Position numbers and translations under genes: made by a program. The notes beneath the pieces were generated by a model, which saw nothing but the letters and a program-made list of their open reading frames with translations, did not search any database and had not been told where the DNA came from. Below are positions 50,521-58,937 of a stretch of DNA of 64,000 bases, piece by piece. The stretch is from Nitrospina sp052156635 (lineage in GTDB: Bacteria; Nitrospinota; Nitrospinia; Nitrospinales; Nitrospinaceae). Position 1 is the stretch's first letter. Each line of letters begins with the position of its first letter. The DNA is taken from contig NZ_JBQKUO010000002.1 in the NCBI RefSeq assembly GCF_052156635.1, positions 620,001 through 684,000 on the forward strand, read 5' to 3'.

Positions 50521-50756
50521 GCACAGGAAGGTTTGAAGTCACGAGGGAAGGCCCGGGAAGTCTTTCGCAAAGCGCGTCCATGCTTCCCAATGACCCGTTA
50601 AGGGTTTTATTATCAAATATTTATGGGGCAAACTCAAGACATAAATGGATTGCGCGGGCAGGCATTTTCGAGCACAATAGGGACCCCATGAACGGGCGTG
50701 GTGCGGTTTATCGAGAACATCGCTCTCGTTTTCTGAATGGATATTCGATTAACATC

Positions 50757-51593
50757 ATGAAACCGGATTCTTCCCAATACATTCGCGCGCTCACCATCGC
50801 CGGGTCGGACAGCGGCGGCGGGGCGGGCATTCAGGCCGACCTCAAAACGTTTTCGGCGCTCGGCTGTTACGGCATGTCCGTTCTCACGGCGCTTACGGCG
50901 CAGAACACGCAGGGCGTCACCGGCATTCACGATGTGCCCGCCGAGTTCGTGCGCCAGCAGTTGGATGCGGTGCTGGGGGACATCGGCGCCGACGCGGTCA
51001 AGATCGGCATGCTGCACAATCCCGACACCATTCATGAGGTTGCTAAAGGGCTGAAACAGTTCAATGTGAAAAATGTGGTGCTCGACCCTGTCATGTTCGC
51101 CAAAAGCGGAGACCGCCTGATCCGCGAAGAGGCGGTCGCGGCGTTGAAGTCGGAACTGCTCCCACTGGCCACGGTACTGACACCAAACCTCAGGGAGGCC
51201 GAAACGTTGCTGGAGGTTGGAATCGACACCGGTGACGATATGGAGCAGGCCGCGCGCCGACTGGTGCAGATGGGTCCCAAAGCCGTGGTTGTGAAGGGCG
51301 GTCCGCCGGTGACGACGGACAATAACGACTGTTTCCTTTTCGACGCGGATGCAAACGAAACCATTCAATGGTTGAACCACAAGCACGTGAGCACGCACAA
51401 CGTTCACGGCACCGGGTGCACGTTTTCATCGGCCATTGCGGCGTGCCTGGCGCGGGGAGAGTCTTTGGGCGACGCCGTGCGTCACGCCAAGGAATATATC
51501 TCCAGCGCACTGGAAGAAGGGGCGCGGTACCGGCTGGGTCACGGCAAGGGACCGGTCGCGCATTTTTTTAAATTGTGGAATTCGCAGCTTTAA
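50757..51593 (+). CDS. thiD: Hydroxymethylpyrimidine/phosphomethylpyrimidine kinase ThiD
   Basis: 278 residues from the ATG at 50757; the open frame upstream is not protein-like. PfkB/ribokinase-like fold with ALTIAGSDSGGGAGIQADLKTFSA, AVKIGMLHN, VVLDPVMFAKSGDRL, LTPNLREAETLL and the catalytic VHGTGCTFSSAIAA. It phosphorylates HMP for thiamine synthesis. A TenA homologue follows 15 bases downstream, which supports a thiamine salvage operon. Confidence 0.94.
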   Translation: MKPDSSQYIRALTIAGSDSGGGAGIQADLKTFSALGCYGMSVLTALTAQNTQGVTGIHDVPAEFVRQQLDAVLGDIGADAVKIGMLHNPDTIHEVAKGLKQFNVKNVVLDPVMFAKSGDRLIREEAVAALKSELLPLATVLTPNLREAETLLEVGIDTGDDMEQAARRLVQMGPKAVVVKGGPPVTTDNNDCFLFDADANETIQWLNHKHVSTHNVHGTGCTFSSAIAACLARGESLGDAVRHAKEYISSALEEGARYRLGHGKGPVAHFFKLWNSQL

Positions 51594-51608
51594 TCTGAAG
51601 GAGACCCC

Positions 51609-52277
51609 ATGTCATTCACCCAAGACGCCTGGGCTTCCATAACCGGCATATACCGGGACATCCTCGATCATCCTTTCAATAAAGAGTTGGGGGAGGGCAC
51701 GCTCAATGAAGAACGCTTCCAGTTTTACATGAAACAGGATTCGCTGTACCTGGAAGACTTCGCCCGCGCCCTGGCCATCGCCGCGTCGAAAGCCCCGACG
51801 CCCGACGACATCGTGCTCCTCCTCGATTTCTCGAAAGGCGCGATCGTTGCCGAGCGGTCATTGCATCAATTTTATTTCGACTTTTTCAAAATTAAACTCG
51901 ATGCCGAACGGGAACCGGGGTGTTTCACCTACACGAAATTTCTGCTGTCCACCGCAATGCACGACAGCTATGAAGTCGGCATCGCGGCGCTTCTTCCCTG
52001 CTTCTGGATTTACCGCGAGGTGGGACTCCACATCCATAAAAACGCCAAACCCAACAACACCTACCAGAACTGGATCGACATGTATTCGAGCCCGGAGTTC
52101 AGCGCCGTGGTGGATCAGGCGATCGACCTCACCGATCGCGTTGCGAAAGGGGTGAATGCATCCACCCGCGAAGCGATGATGGAGGCGTTTCTCAAATCAA
52201 CGCAGTTGGAATGGATGTTCTGGGATTGTGCGTACCATATGCGGACTTGGGCGTCCGCGCCGCTTCACAGTTCCTGA
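51609..52277 (+). CDS. tenA: TenA family aminopyrimidine aminohydrolase / thiaminase II
   Basis: 222 residues. TenA catalytic residues are in place: Asp44 in KQDSLYLEDFARA, Cys131 in ALLPCFWIYREVG and Glu201 in TQLEWMFWDCAYHM. AGGAG lies about 6 bases before the ATG. It hydrolyses degraded thiamine to recycle the pyrimidine, which ThiD can then phosphorylate. The last 13 bases overlap the convergent TraB-like gene. Confidence 0.94.
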   Translation: MSFTQDAWASITGIYRDILDHPFNKELGEGTLNEERFQFYMKQDSLYLEDFARALAIAASKAPTPDDIVLLLDFSKGAIVAERSLHQFYFDFFKIKLDAEREPGCFTYTKFLLSTAMHDSYEVGIAALLPCFWIYREVGLHIHKNAKPNNTYQNWIDMYSSPEFSAVVDQAIDLTDRVAKGVNASTREAMMEAFLKSTQLEWMFWDCAYHMRTWASAPLHSS

Positions 52278-54112
52278 ATGAAGCGGGTGGCGTAGGAACG
52301 GATGTGCTTTCCATTCAACACATGGAAACGGCGCACGCGTTCAACGGTCTGCACCGACAGGCGTTTGAGTGGCAGGTGGATGAGGCGCTTTTTGTAGTGG
52401 CGCGCCATGCGTCTCCACGAAGCGGGCGGAGTGCCCGGCGAGACCACCGCCACGTGCCGTTCCTGGGAATGAAATAACGCCGCTTCCAGCAGTCTCTCCT
52501 CCAACGTCTCTCCCATTGAAAAACGCGGGTCCTCCCAGACGTTTGGGATGGGCCGCGGCGGATAAATCAGCATGCATCCGCCATAGGTCGCCTCTCCGAT
52601 ACCCGGACCGATCAGATTGTCCATGTAGTTGGTGGCGAAGAAGCACAGCGTCGATTCGTTCTCGTGCTCGGCGTACCAGGTCTGCCGCCAGTCATAACGG
52701 TCCGGTTGCGGTTCCATCTCGAACAGCATCACCACCACCTCCACGTTGCCGCGGGAAGGTGGAATTTCTTTCACGTAAATATCACCTGTGTGCCAGTTGC
52801 GGAGCGTGTCGCGCAGATCGATGCCGTCCTTCACCGAGGTGGTGAATTTTTCGGTGCGCGCCAGGTCGTGCGCCAGCAGGTGACGGGTCTGTTCGCGGAT
52901 GTGCGAGTTGAGGTTTTCGATCTTCTCGTCTTCCGGCGGCCACGAGCACTGGCCGTAGGGATTCCACCGGTAGCGGTAGTCCTGTTTCTTCAGTTTGTCC
53001 GGTTCCGGTTTGAGGTTCAACGTGCGCCAAACCTGGGCCGTTTCCGAAAGGCGGTTCTTCATGGTTACCGGACCGTCGTCGCCGAACGTGGCCTGGTCGA
53101 CTCCCAGCGCCACTGTGTCGAGTTCGTCTGTTCCCTCCTGATAAGGGTATTCCCGCGCCGCCTCGACCAGGGCAATGGCGAATGGATCGCCGCCGATCTG
53201 TTTCGCCGCCATTGCCAGCGTGTAGAGGTCCGGCGTCAGGCGGTGCTCCATCAACGTGAGGTTGCGCACGTATTGTAGAAATATCTGGAAACTTTGCTGG
53301 GTCAGGTTGTGGTAACGCACCTTGTGTTTCAGCAGATAGCGCTCCCGCGCGCGGATCAGGATTTCCTTCACCCCGTCGATGGCGACGTTTTTGTCGGAGC
53401 GCATGGTCTGCCGCCGGTGTTCATACAGGTAGGTGATGTACGGAAACTCGCTGAGAGCGAAAAACAGAGTGTCCGGATGCACACTGTACAGCGTCGGCGA
53501 CTGCGGTGATTTTTCCGGTTTGGGGTAGGGCGCGCGTTCGTCGTATGCCTGCTTGATCCACGGCCAGTCGAGAATGGAACAGATAAAAAGCACTTTTTTG
53601 CGTTCGATTTCCAATCGGTGGAGCTGGTGCGCCATCCAGCGGCAACGCAGGTCCGCCTGCCTGTTCTCTTCCGGTTTCTGCAGAAAGGGAAGCATGCTGA
53701 CGGCGAACTTTTCCATCGACATCCCTTGAAGCGCGGCAGTGTCCGGGAAATCCATTTTGCGCGGCTGGTAGTTTTGCACGCTCAGGTCGATGAACTCGCA
53801 GGGAATGTTTTCCTGCCGTGCGATGCGCAGCGCCATGATGACGGGTTGCGAAGGATCGACGGGAACGTAGGTGACAGTGCCGTCTTCCTCTTCAACACAA
53901 CTGATGGTGACAGCAGGAAGCAGATCGAGTCCGCGTAGCACCGTGGACTCGTATTCCGGAGGCAGGCACACGGCGAGGCAGTCGCACCCGGATGCCAGCA
54001 ACCGTTGCCGTACTTCGCGGGTGAAGTGACCGCTTCCGTGCACGACCGGAAGGATCTGAATGCGTTCACCCAGGGCAAACACGTTTTCCGTGGCGGGAGC
54101 CGGAGCGGTCAT
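52265..54112 (-). CDS. Large protein with TraB/DUF5682-like N-terminal part, partner of a MoxR-type ATPase
   Basis: 615 residues, no signal peptide or membrane helix. The first 190 residues resemble the TraB/EreA-like fold, especially DUF5682: ILPVVHGSGHFTREVRQRLL (20-39), CDCLAVCLPPEYESTVLRGL, VIMALRIARQENIPCEFIDL (91-110), and RCRWMAHQLHRL...KKVLFICSILDWPWIK (157-177), where the motif's usual final histidine is replaced by Asp. The remaining 420 residues (many Trp, Arg and Tyr; IPPSRGNVEVVVMLFE, FFATNYMDNLIGPGIGEATYGGC) match nothing I know. It starts 12 bases after the AAA-ATPase stop, so the two form one operon. In DUF5682-MoxR systems a vWA protein is usual; none is here. Confidence 0.7.
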   Translation of the reverse strand: MTAPAPATENVFALGERIQILPVVHGSGHFTREVRQRLLASGCDCLAVCLPPEYESTVLRGLDLLPAVTISCVEEEDGTVTYVPVDPSQPVIMALRIARQENIPCEFIDLSVQNYQPRKMDFPDTAALQGMSMEKFAVSMLPFLQKPEENRQADLRCRWMAHQLHRLEIERKKVLFICSILDWPWIKQAYDERAPYPKPEKSPQSPTLYSVHPDTLFFALSEFPYITYLYEHRRQTMRSDKNVAIDGVKEILIRARERYLLKHKVRYHNLTQQSFQIFLQYVRNLTLMEHRLTPDLYTLAMAAKQIGGDPFAIALVEAAREYPYQEGTDELDTVALGVDQATFGDDGPVTMKNRLSETAQVWRTLNLKPEPDKLKKQDYRYRWNPYGQCSWPPEDEKIENLNSHIREQTRHLLAHDLARTEKFTTSVKDGIDLRDTLRNWHTGDIYVKEIPPSRGNVEVVVMLFEMEPQPDRYDWRQTWYAEHENESTLCFFATNYMDNLIGPGIGEATYGGCMLIYPPRPIPNVWEDPRFSMGETLEERLLEAALFHSQERHVAVVSPGTPPASWRRMARHYKKRLIHLPLKRLSVQTVERVRRFHVLNGKHIRSYATRFIQEL

Positions 54113-54124
54113 TTTATATAATCC

Positions 54125-55090
54125 TCAACGGTCTATGTCGGGATGCAGGGGGTTGTCGTCGCCGAAGAAGAAATCGCCCAGGCCCATTGGCAGGCGATCG
54201 TTGCCCAGCGCGCGGCTTTTGCGTTCCGCCAGCTGGTCGAGATTGAGCGCTTCCTCGCCCAGCACCTTCTCCACCGCCTCGCTCCAGATGGCGTCCTTTG
54301 AAAGCGGATGATCCTGATCCTGCTTCAAGCGCTTGATTGCATACTGGAGAATGTGAATGCCATCGCGTGGTGAAAAGTCGAGGTCCAGCTGATGGGACCG
54401 TTGCAGGAACTGCACGGTCAGGTCCAACAGGTCCTGTTCGGCGAAGGGCAGGTGGTATTGCAGGATGGCCATCTCGTCTTCCTGCGACGGCATTTGCAAT
54501 TGCAGGGTCGGTTGCAGGCGCGACAGGATGTAGTCGGGAATCTCGAAAGTAGACTCGTCGTTGTTCATGGTGACGCAGGCCCGGAACTCCGGGTGCGCCT
54601 TGATCTGGATGCCTGCGATGATGGATTCGACGTAACGCCGGTGATCGAGAAGCGGTGCGAGCGAGGCCCAGCTTTTCTCGTTCATGCGATTGCCTTCGTC
54701 CAGTATGCAGATGCCGCCCTGGATCATGGCCGTGACCAGGGGCGACGCGTGGTATGAGATACGGCCGTTTTCCGCCAGAACGGGAGTGACCAGCAGGTCT
54801 TCGGGACGCGTGTCGCTGGTGCATTGGAAAATGTAAAGAGGCTGGTTCCGTTTGTGCGCGGCCACCATGCACAGCGTGGTCTTGCCGATGCCCGGCATGC
54901 CTATGATGCGCGGTGAAAGCGGCAGGTCCTTTTCCGCCACCACCAACCAGCAGGCAAGAATCTGGCGCAGGATCTCTTCCTGTCCGATCCATGTCACCTC
55001 GCTGTCGTCAGCGGGGCTGAGGGTCAGGTGAATGCCACCGATGGTGGCGGTCTCATGTTTCGTATTGGTGCTTTTGACGTCGTCCTTCAT
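54125..55090 (-). CDS. MoxR-type AAA+ ATPase
   Basis: 321 residues from the ATG at 55088-55090, with GAGG just upstream. Walker A GMPGIGKTT (64-72), Walker B GGICILDEGNRM (125-136; Asp131, Glu132), a sensor-like RACVTMNNDES (160-170), an arginine finger candidate Arg181 in ILSRLQP, and a C-terminal lid. MoxR-like proteins remodel protein partners, often with vWA-domain adaptors. The tail ends in an unusual Phe/Asp-rich stretch (GLGDFFFGDDNPLHPDIDR). Operon with the TraB-like gene, 12 bases apart. Confidence 0.9.
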   Translation of the reverse strand: MKDDVKSTNTKHETATIGGIHLTLSPADDSEVTWIGQEEILRQILACWLVVAEKDLPLSPRIIGMPGIGKTTLCMVAAHKRNQPLYIFQCTSDTRPEDLLVTPVLAENGRISYHASPLVTAMIQGGICILDEGNRMNEKSWASLAPLLDHRRYVESIIAGIQIKAHPEFRACVTMNNDESTFEIPDYILSRLQPTLQLQMPSQEDEMAILQYHLPFAEQDLLDLTVQFLQRSHQLDLDFSPRDGIHILQYAIKRLKQDQDHPLSKDAIWSEAVEKVLGEEALNLDQLAERKSRALGNDRLPMGLGDFFFGDDNPLHPDIDR

Positions 55091-55165
55091 AAGCCTCGAT
55101 CGGGTTGAGTTTCGATTCAAGAATACGTTTGGAACCCGTAGGTGTCAAGGAAGCCGGAAAGATGT

Positions 55166-55750
55166 TCACTGTTTTCCTGTCAGTACCAGAACTTTGGCTG
55201 CGATGTTGTGGACTGCCCTGGCCAGCGAGCGTACCGGAAGGGACCTTCCCTGGTTTGAGGAGATGGAAGCGAAGTCTGATTTGGCTGTTTTCCCGATAAA
55301 CTGCTTCAGGAATGAGGGAGAAATGATTTCAGCCCGCTGAGGTCCCTTGTACTCCATGATTTTTACATCCTGAACCGCCCCCTTTTCGTCGACCAGGGTG
55401 ATGAACACCGCCTGGGATGGAGGATGGGAATTGGACTGGGCCTTGGAAATGAATGCAAACAGTTTTTGTCCGTCATCCCGGATGCCGTAATAATAGTCCA
55501 GGCGCGTGCCGGCGGGAGGCTGACCCGTCAACCCTTTGATCTTTTCGATTATCGACTCGGTCAGGTGATCCTTTCTGTATTTGATTTTGCTGATACCTTT
55601 AAATACCGATTTCAAGGCATCGAGTTTGCTCAGGTAAACCTTGTTGCGGAGTTCATCCTCCGGGATCACATGAGCATTTCCCGCTTCACTGAATGGAACG
55701 AGCAGGAGTGTCCATATGCTCAGAATCACCAGGTAAACTTTTTGCTTCAT
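55166..55750 (-). CDS. Exported FMN_bind-like protein lacking the SGAT threonine
   Basis: 194 residues from the ATG at 55748-55750, with AGGAGG 9 bases upstream. Signal peptide (about 1-24), then a helical stretch and a domain whose strands and helices follow the FMN_bind (RnfG/NqrC) pattern: AVFITLVDEKGAVQDVKIMEYKGPQRAEI, PSFLKQFIGKTAKSDF and a terminal helix SLARAVHNIAAKVL. The covalent FMN site S(G/A)AT-(S/T) is not present; the equivalent place reads SNQGRSLPVRS. So flavin attachment is doubtful. The first 65 bases overlap the end of the CusA-like gene in another frame. It may be an accessory periplasmic protein of the efflux operon. Confidence 0.68.
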   Translation of the reverse strand: MKQKVYLVILSIWTLLLVPFSEAGNAHVIPEDELRNKVYLSKLDALKSVFKGISKIKYRKDHLTESIIEKIKGLTGQPPAGTRLDYYYGIRDDGQKLFAFISKAQSNSHPPSQAVFITLVDEKGAVQDVKIMEYKGPQRAEIISPSFLKQFIGKTAKSDFASISSNQGRSLPVRSLARAVHNIAAKVLVLTGKQ

Positions 55751-58700
55751 TGAATACCTCCTCCTTCTTTTCATTCAAGTTGGAATCCCGCTTGAACCGG
55801 ATTTCCAGAATCAGGTTATAAAGGGCGGGCAGAACGATCAAAGTCAGGATCGTGGCTGAAATCATGCCGCCGACCATGGGGGCGGCGATCCGCTTCATCA
55901 CATCCGAGCCGGTGCCGGTCCCCAGCATGATGGGGAGAAGACCGCCGATGGTGGACACGACCGTCATCATAATCGGCCGTATCCGTTCTGATGTGCCTTG
56001 AAGGACTGCATCGCGGATATCTGTTTTCGAACGGATATCCCCCGCCTGCCGTTTCTGTTTGTAAGCCTGATCGATATATACCAGAACAAGAACGCCGATT
56101 TCGGCGGCAACTCCCGCAAGCGCGATGAATCCAACCGCCACGGCCACGCTGAGTTCGTAATTGAGGTAATACAGGTACCAGATACCGCCCACCAATGCAA
56201 AGGGCAGGGACAGCATGACGATGATGCTTTCCGTCATATTGCGGAAATTGAGATAGAGCAGAATGAATATGACGAACAAAGTGACCGGAACGATGAGTTG
56301 CAACCGTTTTTTGGCCCGTTCCATGTACTCGTACTGGCCGCTCCAGATCAGGTTGTAACCGGCCGGCAGTGAAATCTGTTGATTCAATATTCCCTGCGCT
56401 CTTTGAACGTAGGTTCCGACGTCGATGTTCTTGATATCAATGTATATCCAGGCATTCAGACGGGCGTTTTCGGTTTTGATGACGGGCGGACCTTTCTTGA
56501 TATCGATTTTGGCCACCTGCGCCATGGGAATATGCTCTCCACGAGGGGTGGGGATCAGCACCCGTTCCAGGCTGCTGATGCTGTCACGCAATCCCCGGCT
56601 GTAACGCAAATTGACTGGATAACGTTCAAGTCCTTCGATGGTGGTGGTGATGTTCATGCCGCCGATGGCCGTCTGGATGACATCCTGTACATCGCCCACC
56701 GTCAACCCGTAGCGTGCAGCCTGTTTACGGTCGATGATAAAATCAAAATAATTTCCGCCGACCACGCGCTCGGAATACACGCTGGCAGTGCCGGGTATAT
56801 TACGGACGACCCCTTCGATGCGTTGCCCCAGTTGTTGAAGCTGATTCAAATTATCTCCGGAAATTTTTATGCCCACAGGAGTCTTGATACCGGTGGACAA
56901 CATATCGATGCGGGTTTTGATGGGCATGGTCCAGGTGTTGGTCAATCCGGGAAATTGCAACGCCTGATCCATTTCCTCAATCAAAGTATCCATTGTTACG
57001 TTCGGCCGCCAGGTGGATTTTGGTTTGAGTGTGATCGTGGTCTCGATCATCGTCAATGGGGCGGGATCGGTGGCGGTTTCCGCCCGCCCGATTTTTCCGA
57101 ACACGTTTTTGACTTCCGGAAACTGGCGGATGATCTTGTCGGTTTGCTGCAAAAGCTGGCGGGCTTTGGTTATGGAAATGCCGGGAAGGGTGGTGGGCAT
57201 GTATAACAGGTCACCTTCATCCAGAGGTGGCATGAATTCCGATCCGAGTTTTTTCAGGGGAATCAGGGTGGCGAGTACGATTAATACTGCCAAAAGAATA
57301 ATCACTGTCTTCATCTGCAGGACGAGCCAGAGAAGAGGCCGAAAAAAATTTTCCAGCAACCAGGTGATGGGGTTTCTCTTTTCCGGCAGGATGCGGCCTC
57401 GAATGAAATACCCCATGATGACCGGGACCAGTGTGATGGCCAAAATGGCCGAGGCGGCCATGGAGTAGGTTTTCGTGAAAGCAAGGGGAGAGAACAGCCG
57501 GCCTTCCTGCGCTTCCAGCGTAAAAACAGGTAAAAAGGAAACCGTTATGATGAGCAGGCTATAGAACAATGCCGGGCCCACTTCCGACGCCGCTTCGTAA
57601 ATGATCTGCCAGTGATCCTTTTTGCCGCGGTCGCGTTCCAGATGTTTGTGCGCGTTTTCGATCATAACTATCGCGCCGTCGATCATGGCGCCAATGGCAA
57701 TGGCGATTCCGCCCAGCGACATGATGTTCGCATTCAATCCCTGGTACTTCATGACGATGAACGCCATGAGGATGCCCATGGGAATGGTGATGATGGCCAC
57801 CAGCGAGGACCGAAGGTGAAGAAGGAAGAAAACGCTTATCAGGGCAACGACGACACTTTCTTCGATCAGTTTTTCTTTAAGGTTGCTGATGGCCCGCTGA
57901 ATGAGTTTGGAGCGGTCATACACCTCGATGATTTCAACGCCATCCGGGAGCCCCTTTTTCAGTTGATCCAGTTTGTGTTTGACCTTGTGGATAACCTCCA
58001 ATGCGTTTTCGCCGAAACGCTGGACGATGATGCCACCGACTGTTTCTCCCTCGCCGTTCAATTCCGCAAGTCCGCGCCGCAGTTCCGGTCCCAGTTGCAC
58101 GCGGCCGACATCCCTGACCAGGATTGGTGTTCCCTGGGGATCGACCCCCAATGGAATGTTCTCGATATCTTCAAGGTTTTTAATGTAACCAAGTCCGCGC
58201 ACCATGAATTCCGTTTCAGACATTTCCAGCAAACGGCCGCCGACATCGTTGTTGCTGCGCTGGATCGCATGCTTCACTTTTGTAAGAGGAATGTCGTAGG
58301 CCTTCAGCTTGTTGGGATCCACCTCTACCTGATATTGCTTCACATAACCTCCGATGCTTGCCACCTCGGAGACACCGGGAACGGTTTGCAGTTCGTACCG
58401 CAAATACCAATCCTGGATGGACCGCAACTCCGAAAGGTCGTGTCGGCCGCTGCGGTCCACCAGTGCGTACTGGTATACCCAGCCAACGCCCGTGGCATCG
58501 GGGCCAAGGGACGGGGTGACGCCTTGCGGCAGCCTTTTGGAGACGAAATTCAATTGTTCCAGGACCCGGCTTCGAGCCCAGTACAAATCGGTCCCGTCTT
58601 CAAAAATGATGTACACGAACGAAAGTCCGAAATAGGAATAGCCGCGGACCACCTTGGCGAACGGAACGGACAGCATGGTGGTGGTGAGTGGGTAGGTGAT

Positions 58701-58892
58701 CTGGTCCTCGACAATCTGCGGGGCCTGTCCCGGATATTCGGTAAAAACGATCACCTGCACATCGCTCAAGTCCGGAATGGCGTCCAGACTGATGGTTTTC
58801 ATGGAAACCACGCCCCATATGAAAACACCAAGCGCGCCCAGTAAAACCAGAAACCGGTTTTTGAGTGAAACCCCAATGATTCGTTTCAGCAT
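55686..58892 (-). CDS. cusA: CusA/CzcA-type heavy-metal RND efflux pump
   Basis: 1068 residues, full-length HME-RND with about 12 helices. The helix-4 proton-relay site reads GAMIDGAIVMIENAHK, and the periplasmic part has TMPIKTRIDMLSTGIKTP, where the Met of RIDML corresponds to CusA Met573. The segment with CusA Met672 (S-M-L-K-T-E-N) reads PPVIKTENAR, so that methionine is replaced by Val, and the region of CusA Lys984 reads RPIMMT. The general pattern fits monovalent Cu/Ag export, but with altered metal-relay residues. It starts 45 bases after the CusB gene stop. Confidence 0.92.
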   Translation of the reverse strand: MLKRIIGVSLKNRFLVLLGALGVFIWGVVSMKTISLDAIPDLSDVQVIVFTEYPGQAPQIVEDQITYPLTTTMLSVPFAKVVRGYSYFGLSFVYIIFEDGTDLYWARSRVLEQLNFVSKRLPQGVTPSLGPDATGVGWVYQYALVDRSGRHDLSELRSIQDWYLRYELQTVPGVSEVASIGGYVKQYQVEVDPNKLKAYDIPLTKVKHAIQRSNNDVGGRLLEMSETEFMVRGLGYIKNLEDIENIPLGVDPQGTPILVRDVGRVQLGPELRRGLAELNGEGETVGGIIVQRFGENALEVIHKVKHKLDQLKKGLPDGVEIIEVYDRSKLIQRAISNLKEKLIEESVVVALISVFFLLHLRSSLVAIITIPMGILMAFIVMKYQGLNANIMSLGGIAIAIGAMIDGAIVMIENAHKHLERDRGKKDHWQIIYEAASEVGPALFYSLLIITVSFLPVFTLEAQEGRLFSPLAFTKTYSMAASAILAITLVPVIMGYFIRGRILPEKRNPITWLLENFFRPLLWLVLQMKTVIILLAVLIVLATLIPLKKLGSEFMPPLDEGDLLYMPTTLPGISITKARQLLQQTDKIIRQFPEVKNVFGKIGRAETATDPAPLTMIETTITLKPKSTWRPNVTMDTLIEEMDQALQFPGLTNTWTMPIKTRIDMLSTGIKTPVGIKISGDNLNQLQQLGQRIEGVVRNIPGTASVYSERVVGGNYFDFIIDRKQAARYGLTVGDVQDVIQTAIGGMNITTTIEGLERYPVNLRYSRGLRDSISSLERVLIPTPRGEHIPMAQVAKIDIKKGPPVIKTENARLNAWIYIDIKNIDVGTYVQRAQGILNQQISLPAGYNLIWSGQYEYMERAKKRLQLIVPVTLFVIFILLYLNFRNMTESIIVMLSLPFALVGGIWYLYYLNYELSVAVAVGFIALAGVAAEIGVLVLVYIDQAYKQKRQAGDIRSKTDIRDAVLQGTSERIRPIMMTVVSTIGGLLPIMLGTGTGSDVMKRIAAPMVGGMISATILTLIVLPALYNLILEIRFKRDSNLNEKKEEVFNEAKSLPGDSEHMDTPARSIQ

Positions 58893-58937
58893 GATTTTCT
58901 CCGGGCCATCCTCTCGTTGAAAAACGGTGTCATGACA

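Noticed and set aside
50521..50756. Possible TPP riboswitch before thiD-tenA
   Set aside because: I looked for the conserved CUGAGA and ACCUGAUCUGGAUAAUGCCAG-like parts in the leader and saw neither.
50580..50756. N-terminal extension of ThiD by 59 residues
   Set aside because: The sequence is not protein-like and the kinase motif starts right after the ATG at 50757.
57612..58844. 410-residue open frame on the plus strand
   Set aside because: Antisense to the CusA-like gene. His/Asp/Gln-rich composition as expected of a shadow frame.
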